DNA from: Antedon mediterranea
Lineage: Eukaryota > Echinodermata > Crinoidea > Comatulida > Antedonidae
Reading direction: 5' to 3'
DNA length: 64,000 nucleotides
Assembly (NCBI RefSeq): GCF_964355755.1
Contig: NC_092670.1
Span: forward strand, 25,283,795 to 25,347,794
In this document: positions 36,101 to 46,959 of the stretch, piece after piece
Position numbering within the stretch: position 1 is the stretch's first letter
How the letters are laid out: every line of letters starts with the position of its first letter
Position numbers and translations under genes: made by a program
The notes under the pieces: model-generated
Databases searched by the model: none
What the model saw: only the letters and a program-made list of their open reading frames with translations
Told to the model about the DNA's origin: nothing

Positions 36101-39100
36101 TTGACAAGTCCTATTTGTACCATAGATAAAAATATTTTATTACACTCTTTTGAAGTGCTATTTTATTGTTTTAAACAACCAGAATTTATTTGAATTGAAA
36201 ATAATTGACTTACTTTGTCTATAACTTGCTCCATTTTCTGAATGATGGTATGGTTTTTTCCATCTTGTTGTAACCTATCAAATTGTTGTTTCTTCATTTT
36301 TAAACTGTGGAAATATTCTGCCAGCCAATCACGTACCGACTTCATTTTCATTAGCTCTTTCACATGTATTGCCTTCAATAAAAACAATGTTATGTTCAGT
36401 TTTTACCAAATTTAATTCATCATACTCACGATAAAGAAAGTGAAGCACTTACTCAGTAATAATAAAATTAGAAAATGTAGAAAAATAATTTCTCTCTATA
36501 AAAAAAAAAGATTTAAAGATATAATGAGTATTAAATTAAAAAAACATAATATTAGCACCTTACCTTTTTAACAGAACGACTTAGGAAATCTCCTTTTTTT
36601 TGGCGTGGCATCTGCTGAGCGGATGCTTTACAGATGCCGTCAAGAGCTCTCTGTATGTCTGTCACAAATTTAGTAACATGTTGCAGAACATCATCAATCT
36701 AATATACAAACAATTTATTACATACATCTGGTTACTTGATAGTAGATAATTTTTTTTTAAAGATGACCGTTAATGTCAACAGCAAATATGTATAAAGTTT
36801 ATGGTTATTTTAGAAAAAATTCATTGCTTATTGCGAGTTGTTTTATATTTAAAATTAGAAACAACCCTTCGGATAGGATATAAAGCTGTGTGAGCACAAA
36901 ATTACATAATAAAGAACTACACTGTTTGAAAATAGGATTGTCTGTTGAACCCACAAATGTGAAAATGCTTCATGTAATTGTTTACTAATACTATTAATTA
37001 GCAGTAAAACGTCCAACAATATCTCCTGTCTTGTCATCCAAAAACTCATTATCTGATAGGCTACTATCCGTATCCGGATATTCACCCCCTGGACATTTAC
37101 CCCCCGGACAACTACCCCCCGGACAACCACCACCTGGACCACTACCCCCTTAGGACAACTACCCCTTTAGGACAACTACCCCCGGACAACTACCCCCTTA
37201 GGACAACAACCCCCTTAGGACAACAACCCCCTTAGGACAACTACCCCCTGGACAACTACCCCCCGGACAACTACCCCCTAGGAACAATTACCCCCTAGGA
37301 ACAATTACCCCCTAGGAACAATTACCCCCTAGGAACAATTACCCCCCGGACAATTACCTCCCGGACAATTACCCCCCGGACAATTACCCCCCGGACAATT
37401 ACCACCCAGAAAACTATCCCGTTAGAACACCCTAACCACCCAGACCATTCAACAACCTGACTCTGCAACTATTAATTAATAACTATATTTTAATTCGTTA
37501 CTTTGACGAATTACTATTCATTATTGTAAACAAAAGTAAAAGATTGAACATAAATATAGCCTGGTGGTATAAACTGAAGATTGTCACACATGATCATAGG
37601 ATAGTCGAACGTATTATATAGTACTCCATGTATTTACTGTAAAGACTGGGTTCGCTAATAATAATAATAATTTTTGCGTCAGGACAATGCTTCGATAACC
37701 ACTGGTCTTAAAAGAATTAATTTTTGTCTCAAATTTGTCATATATGTATTTTTGTACACTTGAAGAATAATATCACTTTTGATATTTGACCTCAATGTTC
37801 ACTCACCGAATAAACGTCGATCTTTAAATAAATTCCCCTCAAATAAACGGTGACCATGTCACTCCCATGAAACATCATATGGAATAATCGGCGTCTATTT
37901 CCATTAGATTATACCCCCTCCCATTGAATAAACAACTTTCTTCCAATAAATGTCCACCTAAAAACCACATAAACAATAAACAGCCCAGGCCGTTTTTTCA
38001 ATAAATACGGTACTTTAAATCTAGCACATCTAGGGTCTAGCGTGCTGTTAAACAGAATAATCGGTTAAAAACGGGTGTTTCGAAACTAGAGACCCGAGAC
38101 CAGAGACCCGAGACCCAATACGAAAAGGGAGACCTAAATATACGAAAAGGGAGACCCACGTACGAAAAGGGAGACCCCACTATACGAAAAGGGAGACCCC
38201 ACTATACGAAAAGGGAGACCCTAATATACGAAAAGGGAGACCTAAATACTGTATACGAAAAGGGAGACCAAATATACGAAAAGGGAGACCCAAATATACG
38301 AAATGGGAGACCTAAATATACGAAAAGGGAGACCCACTATAAGAAAAGGGAGACCCCACTATACGAAAAGAGAGACCACACTATACGAAAAGGGAGACCC
38401 TAATATACGAAAAGGGAGACCCAAATATAGATCTCCCTTTTCGTATTGGGTCTCGTGTCAGGTCTCTGGTCTCCGGTCTCTAGTTTCGAAACACCCGTTA
38501 AAAACAGATGATTTCATTTTTACAGAAACCGGTCCTATATATTTGTCTACTTTTGGATTGGGGGGGGGGGGGTAGTTGACCGGGGGGTAGTAGTTGACCG
38601 GGGGGTAGTAGTTGACCGGGGGGTAGTTATCCTAAGGGGGTAGTTGTCCTAAGGGGGTGGTTGTTATCCTAAGGAGGTAGTTGTCCTAAGGGGGTAGTTG
38701 TCCTAAGGGGGTAGTTGTCCTAAGGGGGTAGTTGTCCGGGTGGTAAACAGCCGGGGGGTAACTGTCTAGGGGGTAGGTGTCCTAGAACCGCTACTATCAT
38801 CATCACCTCTTAATTCAAGAACCCTACTTGTGGCTGGCCTGCAGTCAACATTGCAACCTTCAGCATGTAAACATTGCTGTTGGACCTTTGATTATGTCAC
38901 GTGTTGTAGAGTCCTCTATCAGTCAAATTTTTAATTTGTTAATTAGTGAAAATAAAAATGTGGTTGCATAACGATAGTCAATATGTCCAACATGATGCGT
39001 ACTTATTCAGGAAAGCAACAATTCTGCTAGATCTATATAGTGTGAACGTTACGTGCCACAAACTGTATGACAACAACTGACCATTAAGGGAGTATAAGAT

Positions 39101-42100
39101 GACATTCATAAAACAAAACTTACCTCGGGCACAAGGTAGAGCGCTATTTCTTGTCGTTGCATTGGTGTCAATTTGTGATAAAACTGTGCTTGTAGGACTT
39201 GTACCAATTTTTGTAATTGTTTTATAAAATCTGGTAATCTATGGCAAATTAAAAAATAAAAAACAAGTAACAGTAATCTTTTGGAAAGATTTGGGAAAAA
39301 AAAACCAACTGAAACTTGAAAGGAGCAGAATTTGTTTTCTCTACTCTTATCACATCATTTTGGTGAACTACAGTACAGCTAAAAATCACTGCAATGTAAC
39401 CCACTTTCCAGCTTCGTGGCTACAAGGTATTATTTTTTATCGCGATCCTACGAACCGTAAATGAAACATGAAAAAAAAACAATACTTATCGTGGGAGCGC
39501 GATCAAAAGACAAAACTTTGAGGTTTGCGATCATAGAACAATGCCCCATGCGTAGGCTACGAAAGGTTACGCGTGGGAACGAAGCAATAATTAATAGCTG
39601 TACTGTAATATTGCTGCAAAAAAACTGAATTAAAATTCTCTGCTACTACTTCACTACCTACTAACATACAGTAACAAATGTAATCAACCTTACCTTGATC
39701 TTGTGTATGTAAATATTACTTGACGTTCCTCTTTTGATAATTCACTTTGTCTTCGACAAAATAAATCGCACACTAGTAAATAATGCACTCCCCCTACAAT
39801 CAATGGCAGATGTTAAGTGTTTAGTATAATTAATTTATTCACTGTTTTGATTAAAATTTCAAAAACAGTCCTTTCATCATTTCTTAATTTTCCTAAGAAC
39901 AATTATGATATCAACAGCAGACAAGCATCATAAACCCCCGACCCATTCAATGATGGTGGGGTTTCTGTGGTCCAAAAAATAGGCAAAATACTGAATATTT
40001 AATACCTAACATAGCTTCGCGTATAGCCTGCTTAAAGACGTAGCAGAATTTGGATGGATCAGAGAGGGGATTACTGCTGCTGCCAGTCTCCCTCTCAGCG
40101 CTAACTTCCTGCCCTTCAAATATGCTGATAATTCTTTGTGAACATTCATAGATTTCATTTATGTGGGATATGATATCTGTAAATAAAAAAAGAAGCAATG
40201 TGTAACCCCTAGACTTACTTCATGGTGTAACATACTTTAGCTAACTGATTGGATTGATCACTTTATTTCAGAATAACAAAATTCCTTATACAGTATGCAA
40301 CACACAATACAGCAAATAACACTAAAATAGGATTTTCTCTTTTTTAGTGAAGAGATTTGAAGATCGTAACAGATAGTTTGTAGTGCACATAAGATCATTT
40401 TCACTATTCAAAACTCTTATTCTAAAACTATAGATGCACTTGCACTTGCACTTGCGGACTCATAAAAATGATTCTGAATGAGATATTATAGCACACCTCT
40501 AGAGATTTAGTACAATGTTTACAGTACGATTACACCATAATATACAGCAGTACAAACAGATCTGAATAAATTACATCTCAATTACAAATCAAGTCATCTG
40601 TGTCATTACATTTACTGTCTACTGTTTGCAAACATCATGTTTATGTATTTTATTGTATTATAGCATGAATTGAACAAATTATTTTGTAATAAACTAACTC
40701 ACCATTTTTAACCGCCATGTTTTGCAGTAGAATCTCACAATGACTGATGAACCGTTCAAATCCTTCAATCTTAGATATTGCAGCCTGACAAGCTTTTGTA
40801 GCCTCGACTTCCAGACCAGCTGGAAGGCACTCTGTGTACACATAGTGAAGAATGACCCGTATTACCTCCTCAGACAGGCCACATATTGGCCCTGGGGTTT
40901 TCCTCCAATTCTGCTGAGGACATACTGCTTCTAGAATGACTAGATGAGCAGGGAACTACAAAGAATGTAAAAGAAAAAAAAGTGAAAGATACATTTTTTT
41001 ATTTTTTAACAACTTTATGAGAATGTTCCTAAGGACAAATAAAAGTTTTGAGCAAACCTTTTTACCATTACTTGCTACAATATTGACATCTGTGAAGAAT
41101 CCTTCTCTGAGAGCTGGTAGTAAAGACAACGGTTCATCATTAAAATCATCTTCATTGCCCAGCATCTGCAGAATAAACATTCAATGTAAAATGTTACAAA
41201 CATACAGATCATATATAGTTAAGTGGCTGTGTTCACATTTAAAGGTTGGTTCTCACTTGGATATTCTCACACAATATTAAGATTTCTGGATTTTTTTCAC
41301 AACAAGTAGATTGTGGCCAGTGCTAATAGGAGAAGTTTAACATTTAGATATTTCCCTACTAATTTTAAGTTACATTTAAGAAGAGAAAAAATCTTACCCT
41401 TTCACAATATAGTTTAAAGTCACCCTCAAATGTCAAAATCAACAGATTTGTTTTTTTATGTAACCTTGCCTACAAGAATCAAATTTTAGGGTAATGAAAG
41501 ACAAAATAGTCGATTGAGGATCAATTTGATTGGGAATAACTATGGTTCAATTAGGTAGGCATTTGGATTGAGGAGCTGGTTTGATATGAATGGGGAGTTG
41601 ATGTGAAATGTGGAGAGCTGATAATACGATTGGAGAGGTGGTTCAATTAGGTAGGCATTTGGATTGAAGAGCTAGTTTGATATGAATGGGGAGTTGATGT
41701 GAAATGTGGAGAGCTGATATTATGATTGAAGAGGTGGTTAAATTGGGTAGGCATTTGGATTGAAGAGCTGGTTTGATATGAATGGGGAGTCGGTTTGAAA
41801 TGTGGATAGCTGATAATATGATTGGAGAGGTGGTTTAATTGGGTAGGCATTTGGATTGAGGAGCTGGTTTGATATGAATAGGGAGTCGGTTTGAAATGTG
41901 GAGAGCTGACGATTGAAGAGGTGGTTCAATTAGGTAGGTATTTGGAATGAAGAGCTGGTTTGATATGAATGAGGAGTCGGTTTGAAATGTGGATAGCTGA
42001 TAATATGATTGGAGAGGTGGTTTAATTGGGTAGGCATTTGGATTGAGGAGCTGGTTTGATATGAATGGGGAGTCGGTTTGAAATGTGGAGAGCTGATAAT

Positions 42101-45100
42101 ATGATTGGAGAGGTGGTTTAATTGAGTTGGCATTTGGATTGAGGAGCTGGTTCGATATGAATGGGGAGTCGGTTTGAAATGTGGAGAGCTGATAATATGA
42201 TTGGAGAGGTGGTTTAATTGAGTTGGCATTTGGATTGAGGAGCTGGTTTGATATGAATGGGGAGTCGGTTTGAAATGTGGAGGGCTGACAATATGATTGG
42301 AGAGGTGGTTTAATTGAGTAGGCATTTGGATTGAGGAGCTGGTTCGATATGAATGGGAAGTCGGTTTGAAATGTGGAGAGCTGATAATATGATTGGGTAG
42401 GCAGTTAAGTATAGTATGTGGCACCTCAATGGAAATAAATAAGCTTTTTGGGCTTGTCACAAGATAAATTAAATTTACGTTTTCAGTTACGTTACAATCT
42501 TTTTACAATAAAATAGAAGTTAATTAGTAAGGCGAAATGCAGAACACTCTTTATCTCTATATATGTAACAAGTGACAGTCTCTGATTGGATGCTCACTTG
42601 CACGAACGGTATCACTTGTTATGTAAATTAAAAGAATAGAATGTTATACCACGGGTTTAGATTAGTATACTTTGCACAGTACTGGTCGTATAGAATAGAT
42701 GTAGGCTAAGAGAGTGTTGCTGTACACCTTAGCTAAGGCACATTACTCAGAGTACGTAAATAAAAGGTAGCTTATGCTACAGGTATTAAAGTTGTGCACT
42801 CAAATAAGCCCAAGTGGGGATATAACGACCATGGTCGCAGGAGAAGCTTATCTCCGTATAAAGGTATTTGTAATAAGTTCTGTAGAGGCACGTTGAAGAT
42901 AAAGTCTTCTAGTGATCATTGCAGTACTGGAACACTGTGGAAAAAGTCATTGTGAGTGCCGAAGTACACAGACATAGTCACATGGACTGTTATTGTGCAT
43001 TGAATACAGTATATCTGTTTGAAACGAACTGTATTTGTTGGACTATTAAACCATTTATACATATTATTACTAGTTTGTGTTTGTGTCGGGCAGTAATATT
43101 GTGACGGGCTATCTTGGAAAATGTATTTCTCTGTATTCATTAATGTACTTTGTGTCTATTTATTATGTTTTTCCAAATAAATTCAAATCAAATAAAGGCA
43201 AATCTAAGGAGACACAATTGAAGGCATGATGCATTATTTGGGTATAAAGGCAAATGAACTTACACTGAATTCTAGCCTATAACCTGTGACACTTCCAATC
43301 CATTCTATGCTCTGAAACTTTTTACCAGACACCTAGAGATATGATAAATAAGAATTAATTTGTAAATAAAACATTACTATTTTGTACAGTACTGCCATAT
43401 AATTTCATATTCCAATTATTTATAAGGATATGTACACAAAAATACATGGTAAAATAATAAATAATAAAAAAAGTGTAAACAAATCAGTGTTTATCTTAGA
43501 AACTATGGATCTCATGGAGGGCTGCTCACTGGAATGGAATGTTCAGTAGCACGATAGGATATTACCATTATAAAATCGTGGCTGGCTAATTTTGTTGGGT
43601 ACGTAAATGATGTCCATGTTCAATTCAAAATAACATTTATTTCTTTTTCAAGGTAACAAAATCAATATTAAAATATAAATAATATAGAGGCAAAACACAG
43701 GCAGTTTTTACAGTAGGTAAAAAAAGTTGTAATCAAATTGATGTTTAATTTAACATGCAGAAACAAAACAGGATAGACAATTCAAACAAGCAAAGCACAG
43801 AAAGCCAATAATAATACCATGGAAGAACAGAAACCAAAATAATTGTGTTTCTTTTTTATTGTTGGAGTAGGATTTGTTTAAAAGAGGGGGGGGGGGGGAA
43901 ATTTCAATTTTGTAGGGGAGATCATTATATAATTTGTAGGGGAGACCATTATATAATTTGGAGCAGATAACATTTATATATGTGGCATTAATGTTGATTT
44001 GGTAAGTGGAGAGTACAAGAGGATCTAGTGCTATGGATATAAATATTATTGGTTTTTTTTTATGAAGCTGCAAGAAAGTTTAGTTGGAAGTAGACAATCG
44101 TCATTAGTGGTGTAATGGCTATGAACACTCACTGGCTAAACCCATAGGCCCCAGAGCTTAAGGGACCCCAAGATATGAACAGCCCACTGTAACTGCCTAG
44201 CATTGGAAGGCCCCTTGTGGAGTGTACAGTAAACCAGACAAAACTGCATTGTTGGAGAATATATTGCTGTTTTGGACAGTAAACATGTTTACCTCGTATA
44301 AGTCAAAGTTAGCTGCCAGATATGGCGTGTCCTGTCCAGTAGGAACACTCCATAATAGATCACCAGAGTCAGTCATTTGAAATACACATCTGAAAAATGA
44401 AACAGGATGAATTGACAAAACACACTGATTTGTTTATCCTACAGTTAGTACACTTGGCATATAGTAGAGGCTTTGCCCTAAAATAGGGGATCTAACTATT
44501 AGAGCAGGCAGCCTATACAAGTTTCTTCCTTATTTCACTTAAGGTAAGCGTCATAATTACATTGACAAATAAAACAAACAAATAATATATAACGTTTAGA
44601 GTTATAGGCTACAGTATATATAAATATATAAGTTAGGCCACTTAGTTTAGTTTAGCCTAGCAATACTTTATATACTATATAAGTCCTAATAGGCCACAAA
44701 CCTGTTTACTATTAGGCTAATTCTGTAAGCCCTACTACTTACTATACCTCTACTAACGGGTGAAGTCAGCCCTAAACCGTCTCGGCCAAAGTCAAGTTTG
44801 CCCCACGTAAATAATCGGCCCAAATCAAGTCGGCCCCCAAGTCAACTCAGCCTAAAGTCAACTCGACCAAAAATTAATCGGTCAACTCGGCCTCTAATAA
44901 AGTATGGAACGCAAAAAGTGCTAATAGTTAAAGTAAAAAATGGCAGGATTCAGGCTTAGGTAGACCTAAATTAAAACAAAAAGGGGCAGTCATATTTAAT
45001 TACCTGAAAAATGTAATTTAAAGAGAAAAAAAAAAGTCTAATTGGCTGCCAGATAATGGGTTTTTTTTTTGGGTTGAATTTAGCCATTTATTTGTCATTT

Positions 45101-46402
45101 TATACTGTGAAAACATTTGTTTAGTTGTTTTTTCTACGGAAGTGATTAATTTTTATTAAAACTACAAAATAACCTATTCAAAGTCTGATTCATATTTTTG
45201 AGGGACAATATCTTTAATAAAGCGAATAGTTATTTTTGTTGTTAAAAGTATTCCTGGCCTATTGTCATTTGTCTAAATATTATTCCTAAAAAGTCTTCTT
45301 AGACATTCATATATTTCTGTGTAAAAAATGTGAAGAAAATATTTATTCTTATCCATATATCCAAAAATCGCGCCTTACTTCTAGAAGTTGGTTCGTACTT
45401 TCGGTACTGATTTCAACCACCTGATGTAAATTGTAACCCTGTTTACTAATTAAATTGAGTTAGATAATTAGTTATTGACAATTAAACAAATTTAGGTTCA
45501 ACGATTTGCCCCCAATAGGGGTGTTTTCCGATCGTGGCATACACTGTCTAATAGATGTCCATCTTGAATATACCCGCACACAATAATACGAGGATGTTTC
45601 GCATTTTCCTATCTCCTCCTACAAAACAACTTTGGTGGGTAGGAACCAATTTAAGTATGAATTGGCTCTAAGAAACAATTGAAAACCATTAGGCCTACTA
45701 ATTCAGTTGAGTTAGATAATTTAATATTATTGACGATTAAAGCAAATTTATGATCTGCCCCGAATAGAGGTGTTTTTCACAAATTGTTTTACATTTTAAT
45801 ATAAACATATACAAATAAACTTTACTACTGACAGTTGCTTCTTAACATTTGTAACATTAATTAATACTGTAATTACAACAAAAATTAAACGTCGTAGCTA
45901 GGTTAGGTAGTGATGTATCGTTACATACATACATGTACTGTACTATTATTAAATAAATAGGCCCGATCGTCTCTATTTATTATGATGGCCCAGATCGTCT
46001 CTATTAATATTATGATGTCCCCGATCATCCTTCGACTCGATCATCTTTTAACCACTAGGCCTAGCTTCCTATAGTTGCTAGCCTACTACTACTAGGCCTA
46101 ACTAGGTCTTAGGATAGGCCAACTAGAGGTAGGCCTAGGCTACACCTGGCCTAGGCTAGCCTAGCTAGTAGGCCAGGGCCCTAGGCGCGCCTAGAGAGAC
46201 AAGCAAAATGCAAAGCGTTTATTTTATTATTACCCTTGGTGTTCACTTGCGTCCTCTCCGCTCGCCTCAACTTTTACAACCTACAAAAATCAGAGAATAA
46301 TTAACGACATTATAAAAGCAAAACCTTTGAAAACTAAAGACTAAACACTAAAAAGTTTACCTTCCATAACCCAACAAACTGCAGATCTCCAAATTCAGCC
46401 AT
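24115..46402 (-). CDS. Double-BTB/POZ protein with UBA/CUE-like C terminus (20 exons, 861 aa)
   Basis: The exons, all complement, are 46361-46402, 46234-46280, 44293-44389, 43264-43332, 41058-41165, 40703-40955, 40006-40176, 39694-39793, 39124-39238, 36564-36698, 36214-36372, 30919-31023, 27527-27745, 27141-27267, 26421-26592, 25757-25892, 25328-25438, 24975-25087, 24771-24879 and 24115-24312. All have GT/AG sites with unbroken phase, totalling 2,586 nt. Residues 1-85 look beta-rich (FVGLWK, LLWSVP, YLAANFDLYE). The first BTB domain (about 100-190) has GFFTDVNIVASNGKKFPAHLVIL. A long helical middle follows (about 205-540). The second BTB domain (about 585-690) has LIPAHRVVIASRCDWFRRAL and LFKQFLAYLYTGQL, followed by a BACK-like helical part. 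Acidic linkers DSDSDDS and SESEEEE precede a UBA/CUE-like end (VLAIAADYDVNRAVNHYF). BTB proteins often serve as CUL3 ubiquitin-ligase adaptors; that role here is inferred. I do not recognise a named orthologue. Confidence 0.85.
27790..27950. repeat. 20-bp minisatellite AACAGGTCAATGCACAGTTT
   Basis: About eight tandem copies lie in intron 12 of the double-BTB gene, with small variants (TTAACTGGTC, TTAACAGGTA). A single further copy, GTTTAACAGGTCAATGCA, resumes at about 28290 on the other side of the 5S/tRNA-like SINE. This shows that the SINE inserted into the array. Confidence 0.85.
27960..28290 (-). mobile_element. Composite 5S rRNA/tRNA-like SINE, copy 2
   Basis: Read on the minus strand, 28290-28169 is a 5S rRNA-like head (GGCCATACTGCGTTGAAACA, CCGGTTCTCGTCAGATCACC, AAGTTAAGCAACATTGGGCC, GGATGGGAGACCG). 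28166-28097 is a tRNA-like module with an A-box-like TGGTGTAATGG and a B-box-like GGTTCGAGGTT. A tail then runs to about 27960 and ends in A-rich sequence. Such a tandem 5S plus tRNA promoter head is a rare SINE design. The array of 20-bp repeats is interrupted by it. Confidence 0.8.
29114..29187. repeat. Near-perfect hairpin palindrome
   Basis: Arms of about 35 bases (GGCATTTGGTGAATAATGAA, then AGGTTATATTTCAAC) are inverted around a 3-base loop, with two or three mismatches. It lies within intron 12 of the double-BTB gene. It could fold in transcripts of either strand; no target duplication was seen, so MITE origin is uncertain. Confidence 0.75.
30286..30480 (-). repeat. Dispersed repeat, copy 1 (shared with 57395-57600)
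   Basis: The block containing CCCGATGTCCGATTTTGGTA, AACTTTGA, GACCATATCAACCAGA and TTGCAATTTG recurs in inverse orientation in intron 1 of the second acyl-CoA synthetase gene. A partial third copy is at 57846-57960. No terminal repeats were recognised, so it may be an internal fragment of a larger element. Confidence 0.7.
30610..30870. repeat. 20-bp minisatellite AACCAGTCAAACCACAGTTT
   Basis: About 13 tandem copies with AACCAATCAAACCACAG variants lie in the same intron as the array at 27790-27950. The two 20-bp units align without gaps and match at most positions (AAC..GTCAA...CACAGTTT), suggesting a common origin. Confidence 0.9.
31143..31496 (-). mobile_element. TTAA-flanked MITE, copy 2
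   Basis: The TTAAGATGTATTGTCCCCC end and its inverse are flanked by TTAA. It is in inverse orientation relative to copy 1, judged from the internal TTGGCTGGCAGCCAATTTGA block. It lies in intron 11 of the double-BTB gene, just 5' (in gene orientation) of exon 12. Confidence 0.8.
32335..34260. repeat. About 170-bp repeat present three times around the GPCR gene
   Basis: Copies at about 32335-32515, 33885-34080 and 34110-34260 share TTTGTTTCAATGTT, ACAATCAATGTA, AAAGCCAAAG, CAAGTTAC and GACCATGAAGCCTGCTGAT. One lies just past the GPCR 3' end and two lie upstream of its start. This layout is what remains when a unit containing a gene plus flank is tandemly duplicated and partly deleted. Confidence 0.65.
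32612..33547 (-). CDS. Rhodopsin-family (class A) G-protein-coupled receptor, intronless, nested in an intron
   Basis: This is a single continuous 311-residue frame. The extracellular N terminus has an NFT glycosylation site at residues 4-6. Seven hydrophobic helices follow. TM1 contains GFILNILVL with the conserved Asn. A Cys at the start of TM3 (KVYCTLF) pairs with one in extracellular loop 2 (VICGI). The DRY-position motif is ERY (IERYFAIMKP). TM6 has CFLPILVL in place of CWxP, and TM7 has NPFIYTLSLKQF, the NPxxY motif. A short tail ends TNLKVIEV. It is an integral plasma-membrane receptor that should signal through G proteins. The ligand cannot be read from sequence, and it resembles the expanded orphan or chemosensory-type receptors of invertebrate deuterostomes. 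It lies in intron 11 of the double-BTB gene on the same strand, so it needs its own promoter. Confidence 0.9.
   Translation of the reverse strand: MDLNFTEESWVAVKVGCTFSVTGFILNILVLVVINRISSMRWSTRWFIFNQSLIDSIGCLVFLLHIVLIDPLGLKVYCTLFAINWSISAASTVNLIFITIERYFAIMKPFWFEINYTPKRTLIMIVSAWIIGFLLNPQVVVYVPIQIEYEVICGITDLIILYSMSGAIFLLLFLSTLLTMAFVYGSIIRELLLKRRVVLPISTTSPSQPSIHVKTLKVFLAVSTAYILCFLPILVLTLMYVFGIDLGTYIWMITSDFSVFNFVVNPFIYTLSLKQFRTELLKCLTFGVYRISPVKSVSTITTDTNLKVIEV
34911..35262 (-). mobile_element. TTAA-flanked MITE, copy 3
   Basis: The left end is TTAAAGATGTATTGTCCCCC and the right end is the inverse, both on TTAA. The internal blocks (TTTTGTAGTTTTAATAAAGT, TTGGCTGGCAG) match copies 1 and 2. It is also in intron 11 of the double-BTB gene, in the same orientation as copy 2. 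Confidence 0.82.
35355..35990. repeat. About 110-bp tandem repeat, six copies
   Basis: The unit is marked by TTTTAATCCAACTTT, ATCAAGCTCAATG, TTTCTGCTTGTTGG, CTGTTCTAATTACAA, TGAATGTTGTTTAAT and ATAAAATAAA. It recurs from about 35361 with roughly 105 to 115 bp spacing. Copies are diverged, so it is an old array. It lies in intron 11 of the double-BTB gene. Confidence 0.75.
37798..38012. repeat. AAATAAACG inverted-repeat element, partial copy
   Basis: It shares AAATAAACG, CAATAAATG and the terminal TTCAATAAATACGGTA with the element at 448-748. The left terminal repeat is shortened. It is inside foldback copy B. Confidence 0.55.
38073..38496. mobile_element. Inverted-repeat element with internal GAAAAGGGAGACC minisatellite and 9-bp duplication
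   Basis: The ends are GGGTGTTTCGAAACTAGAGA and its inverse, with inverted repeats continuing about 55 bp through GACCAGAGACCCGAGACCCA. The flanks are a perfect 9-bp duplication GTTAAAAAC (38064-38072 and 38497-38505). The interior is about 15 tandem units of ATACGAAAAGGGAGACCC (roughly 20 to 22 bp with spacer), whose unit is also in the terminal repeat. It therefore looks as if a piece of the terminal repeat was amplified inside the element. There is no coding capacity; it is probably Mutator-like by duplication length. Confidence 0.85.
41545..42400. repeat. About 92-bp minisatellite, nine to ten copies
   Basis: The unit reads GGTAGGCATTTGGATTGAGG, then AGCTGGTTTGATATGAATGG, GGAGTCGGTTTGAAATGTGG, AGAGCTGATAATATGATTGG and AGAGGTGGTTTAATT. 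Copies are about 95 percent alike. It lies in intron 4 of the double-BTB gene. Minus-strand frames through it are artefacts of low stop density. Confidence 0.93.
44775..44895. repeat. Degenerate CGGCCCAAAGTCAACT microrepeat
   Basis: About eight irregular copies of a 15-17-base word (CTCGGCCAAAGTCAA, TCGGCCCAAATCAAG, TCAGCCTAAAGTCAACT) lie in intron 2 of the double-BTB gene. No terminal structure was seen. Confidence 0.5.
44990..45217 (+). mobile_element. TTAA MITE, copy 4 (5'-truncated)
   Basis: The right end (GAGGGACAATATCTTTAA) and internal blocks (TTGGCTGCCAG, GGAAGTGATTAA, AACTACAAAATAACCTATTC) match copy 1. The left terminal repeat is missing. It lies in intron 2 of the double-BTB gene. 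Confidence 0.7.
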
Positions 46403-46959
46403 TTTCTTCTGTAGCCCGACAGGTTACGTTTACGCAAGCGCATAACATAAAATCAGTCATGCATGTAATCAAAACAAATTGATCAGCTGTTTCAAAATAT
46501 TATAAATAAGAAATTGTTTTCCATAACAAACAGTAAAACCAAAACGCCAAAATATCCATTGATTAATTTTTAAATCACAAAATCATTTCATCATCATTGA
46601 TTATACGTCATTCCATCCCTTATTAGACAATTTTCAAGATGATGAAAAGACGAAAAAGAAATTAATATTCGAACCTCTTGTCTACAATTACACAATTAAT
46701 TAAAATTCTCTGTTAAATGCCAAGCTTTATAAAAAAAAAATTAAAGAAAAACTTAAATATCTAACCCTATAATTCTTACTATATTTAACAACATTTTTAT
46801 AAGTAGGCCTATAAATGTTGCTGTGTAACAAATGTTATTGCGATAAATATTATAGGCCTATTTAAGTTAGGAAAGGAAAAATATAAATGTATACTGCATA
46901 TAACTATAATATATAATAATATAATTAAGTCCAAAAGGTTTGTGGTTTTAAGTATTAAT
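46403..46959. other. Upstream region of the double-BTB gene
   Basis: This is AT-rich sequence 5' of the start codon at 46402. No additional exon, TATA box or repeat family was recognised. It presumably includes the promoter and 5' UTR. Confidence 0.4.

Larger units (their letters stand above)
37077..38788. mobile_element. Foldback element with (GGACAACTACC)n / (GGTAGTTGTCC)n arms, copy B
   Basis: The left arm (37077-37410) is a tandem array of CCCCCTAGGACAACTA-type units. The right arm (38564-38788) is the inverse array, including a run of more than ten G. The centre carries the AAATAAACG repeat (37798-38012) and the inserted element 38073-38496. It uses the same arm unit as copy A in RPS19BP1. 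It lies in intron 9 of the double-BTB gene. Exact ends were not resolved. Confidence 0.65.

Noticed and set aside
41647-42460. Ser/His/Pro-rich minus-strand frames of up to 176 codons
   Set aside because: They are a translation of the 92-bp minisatellite in an intron of the double-BTB gene; the frame is lost wherever the unit length changes.
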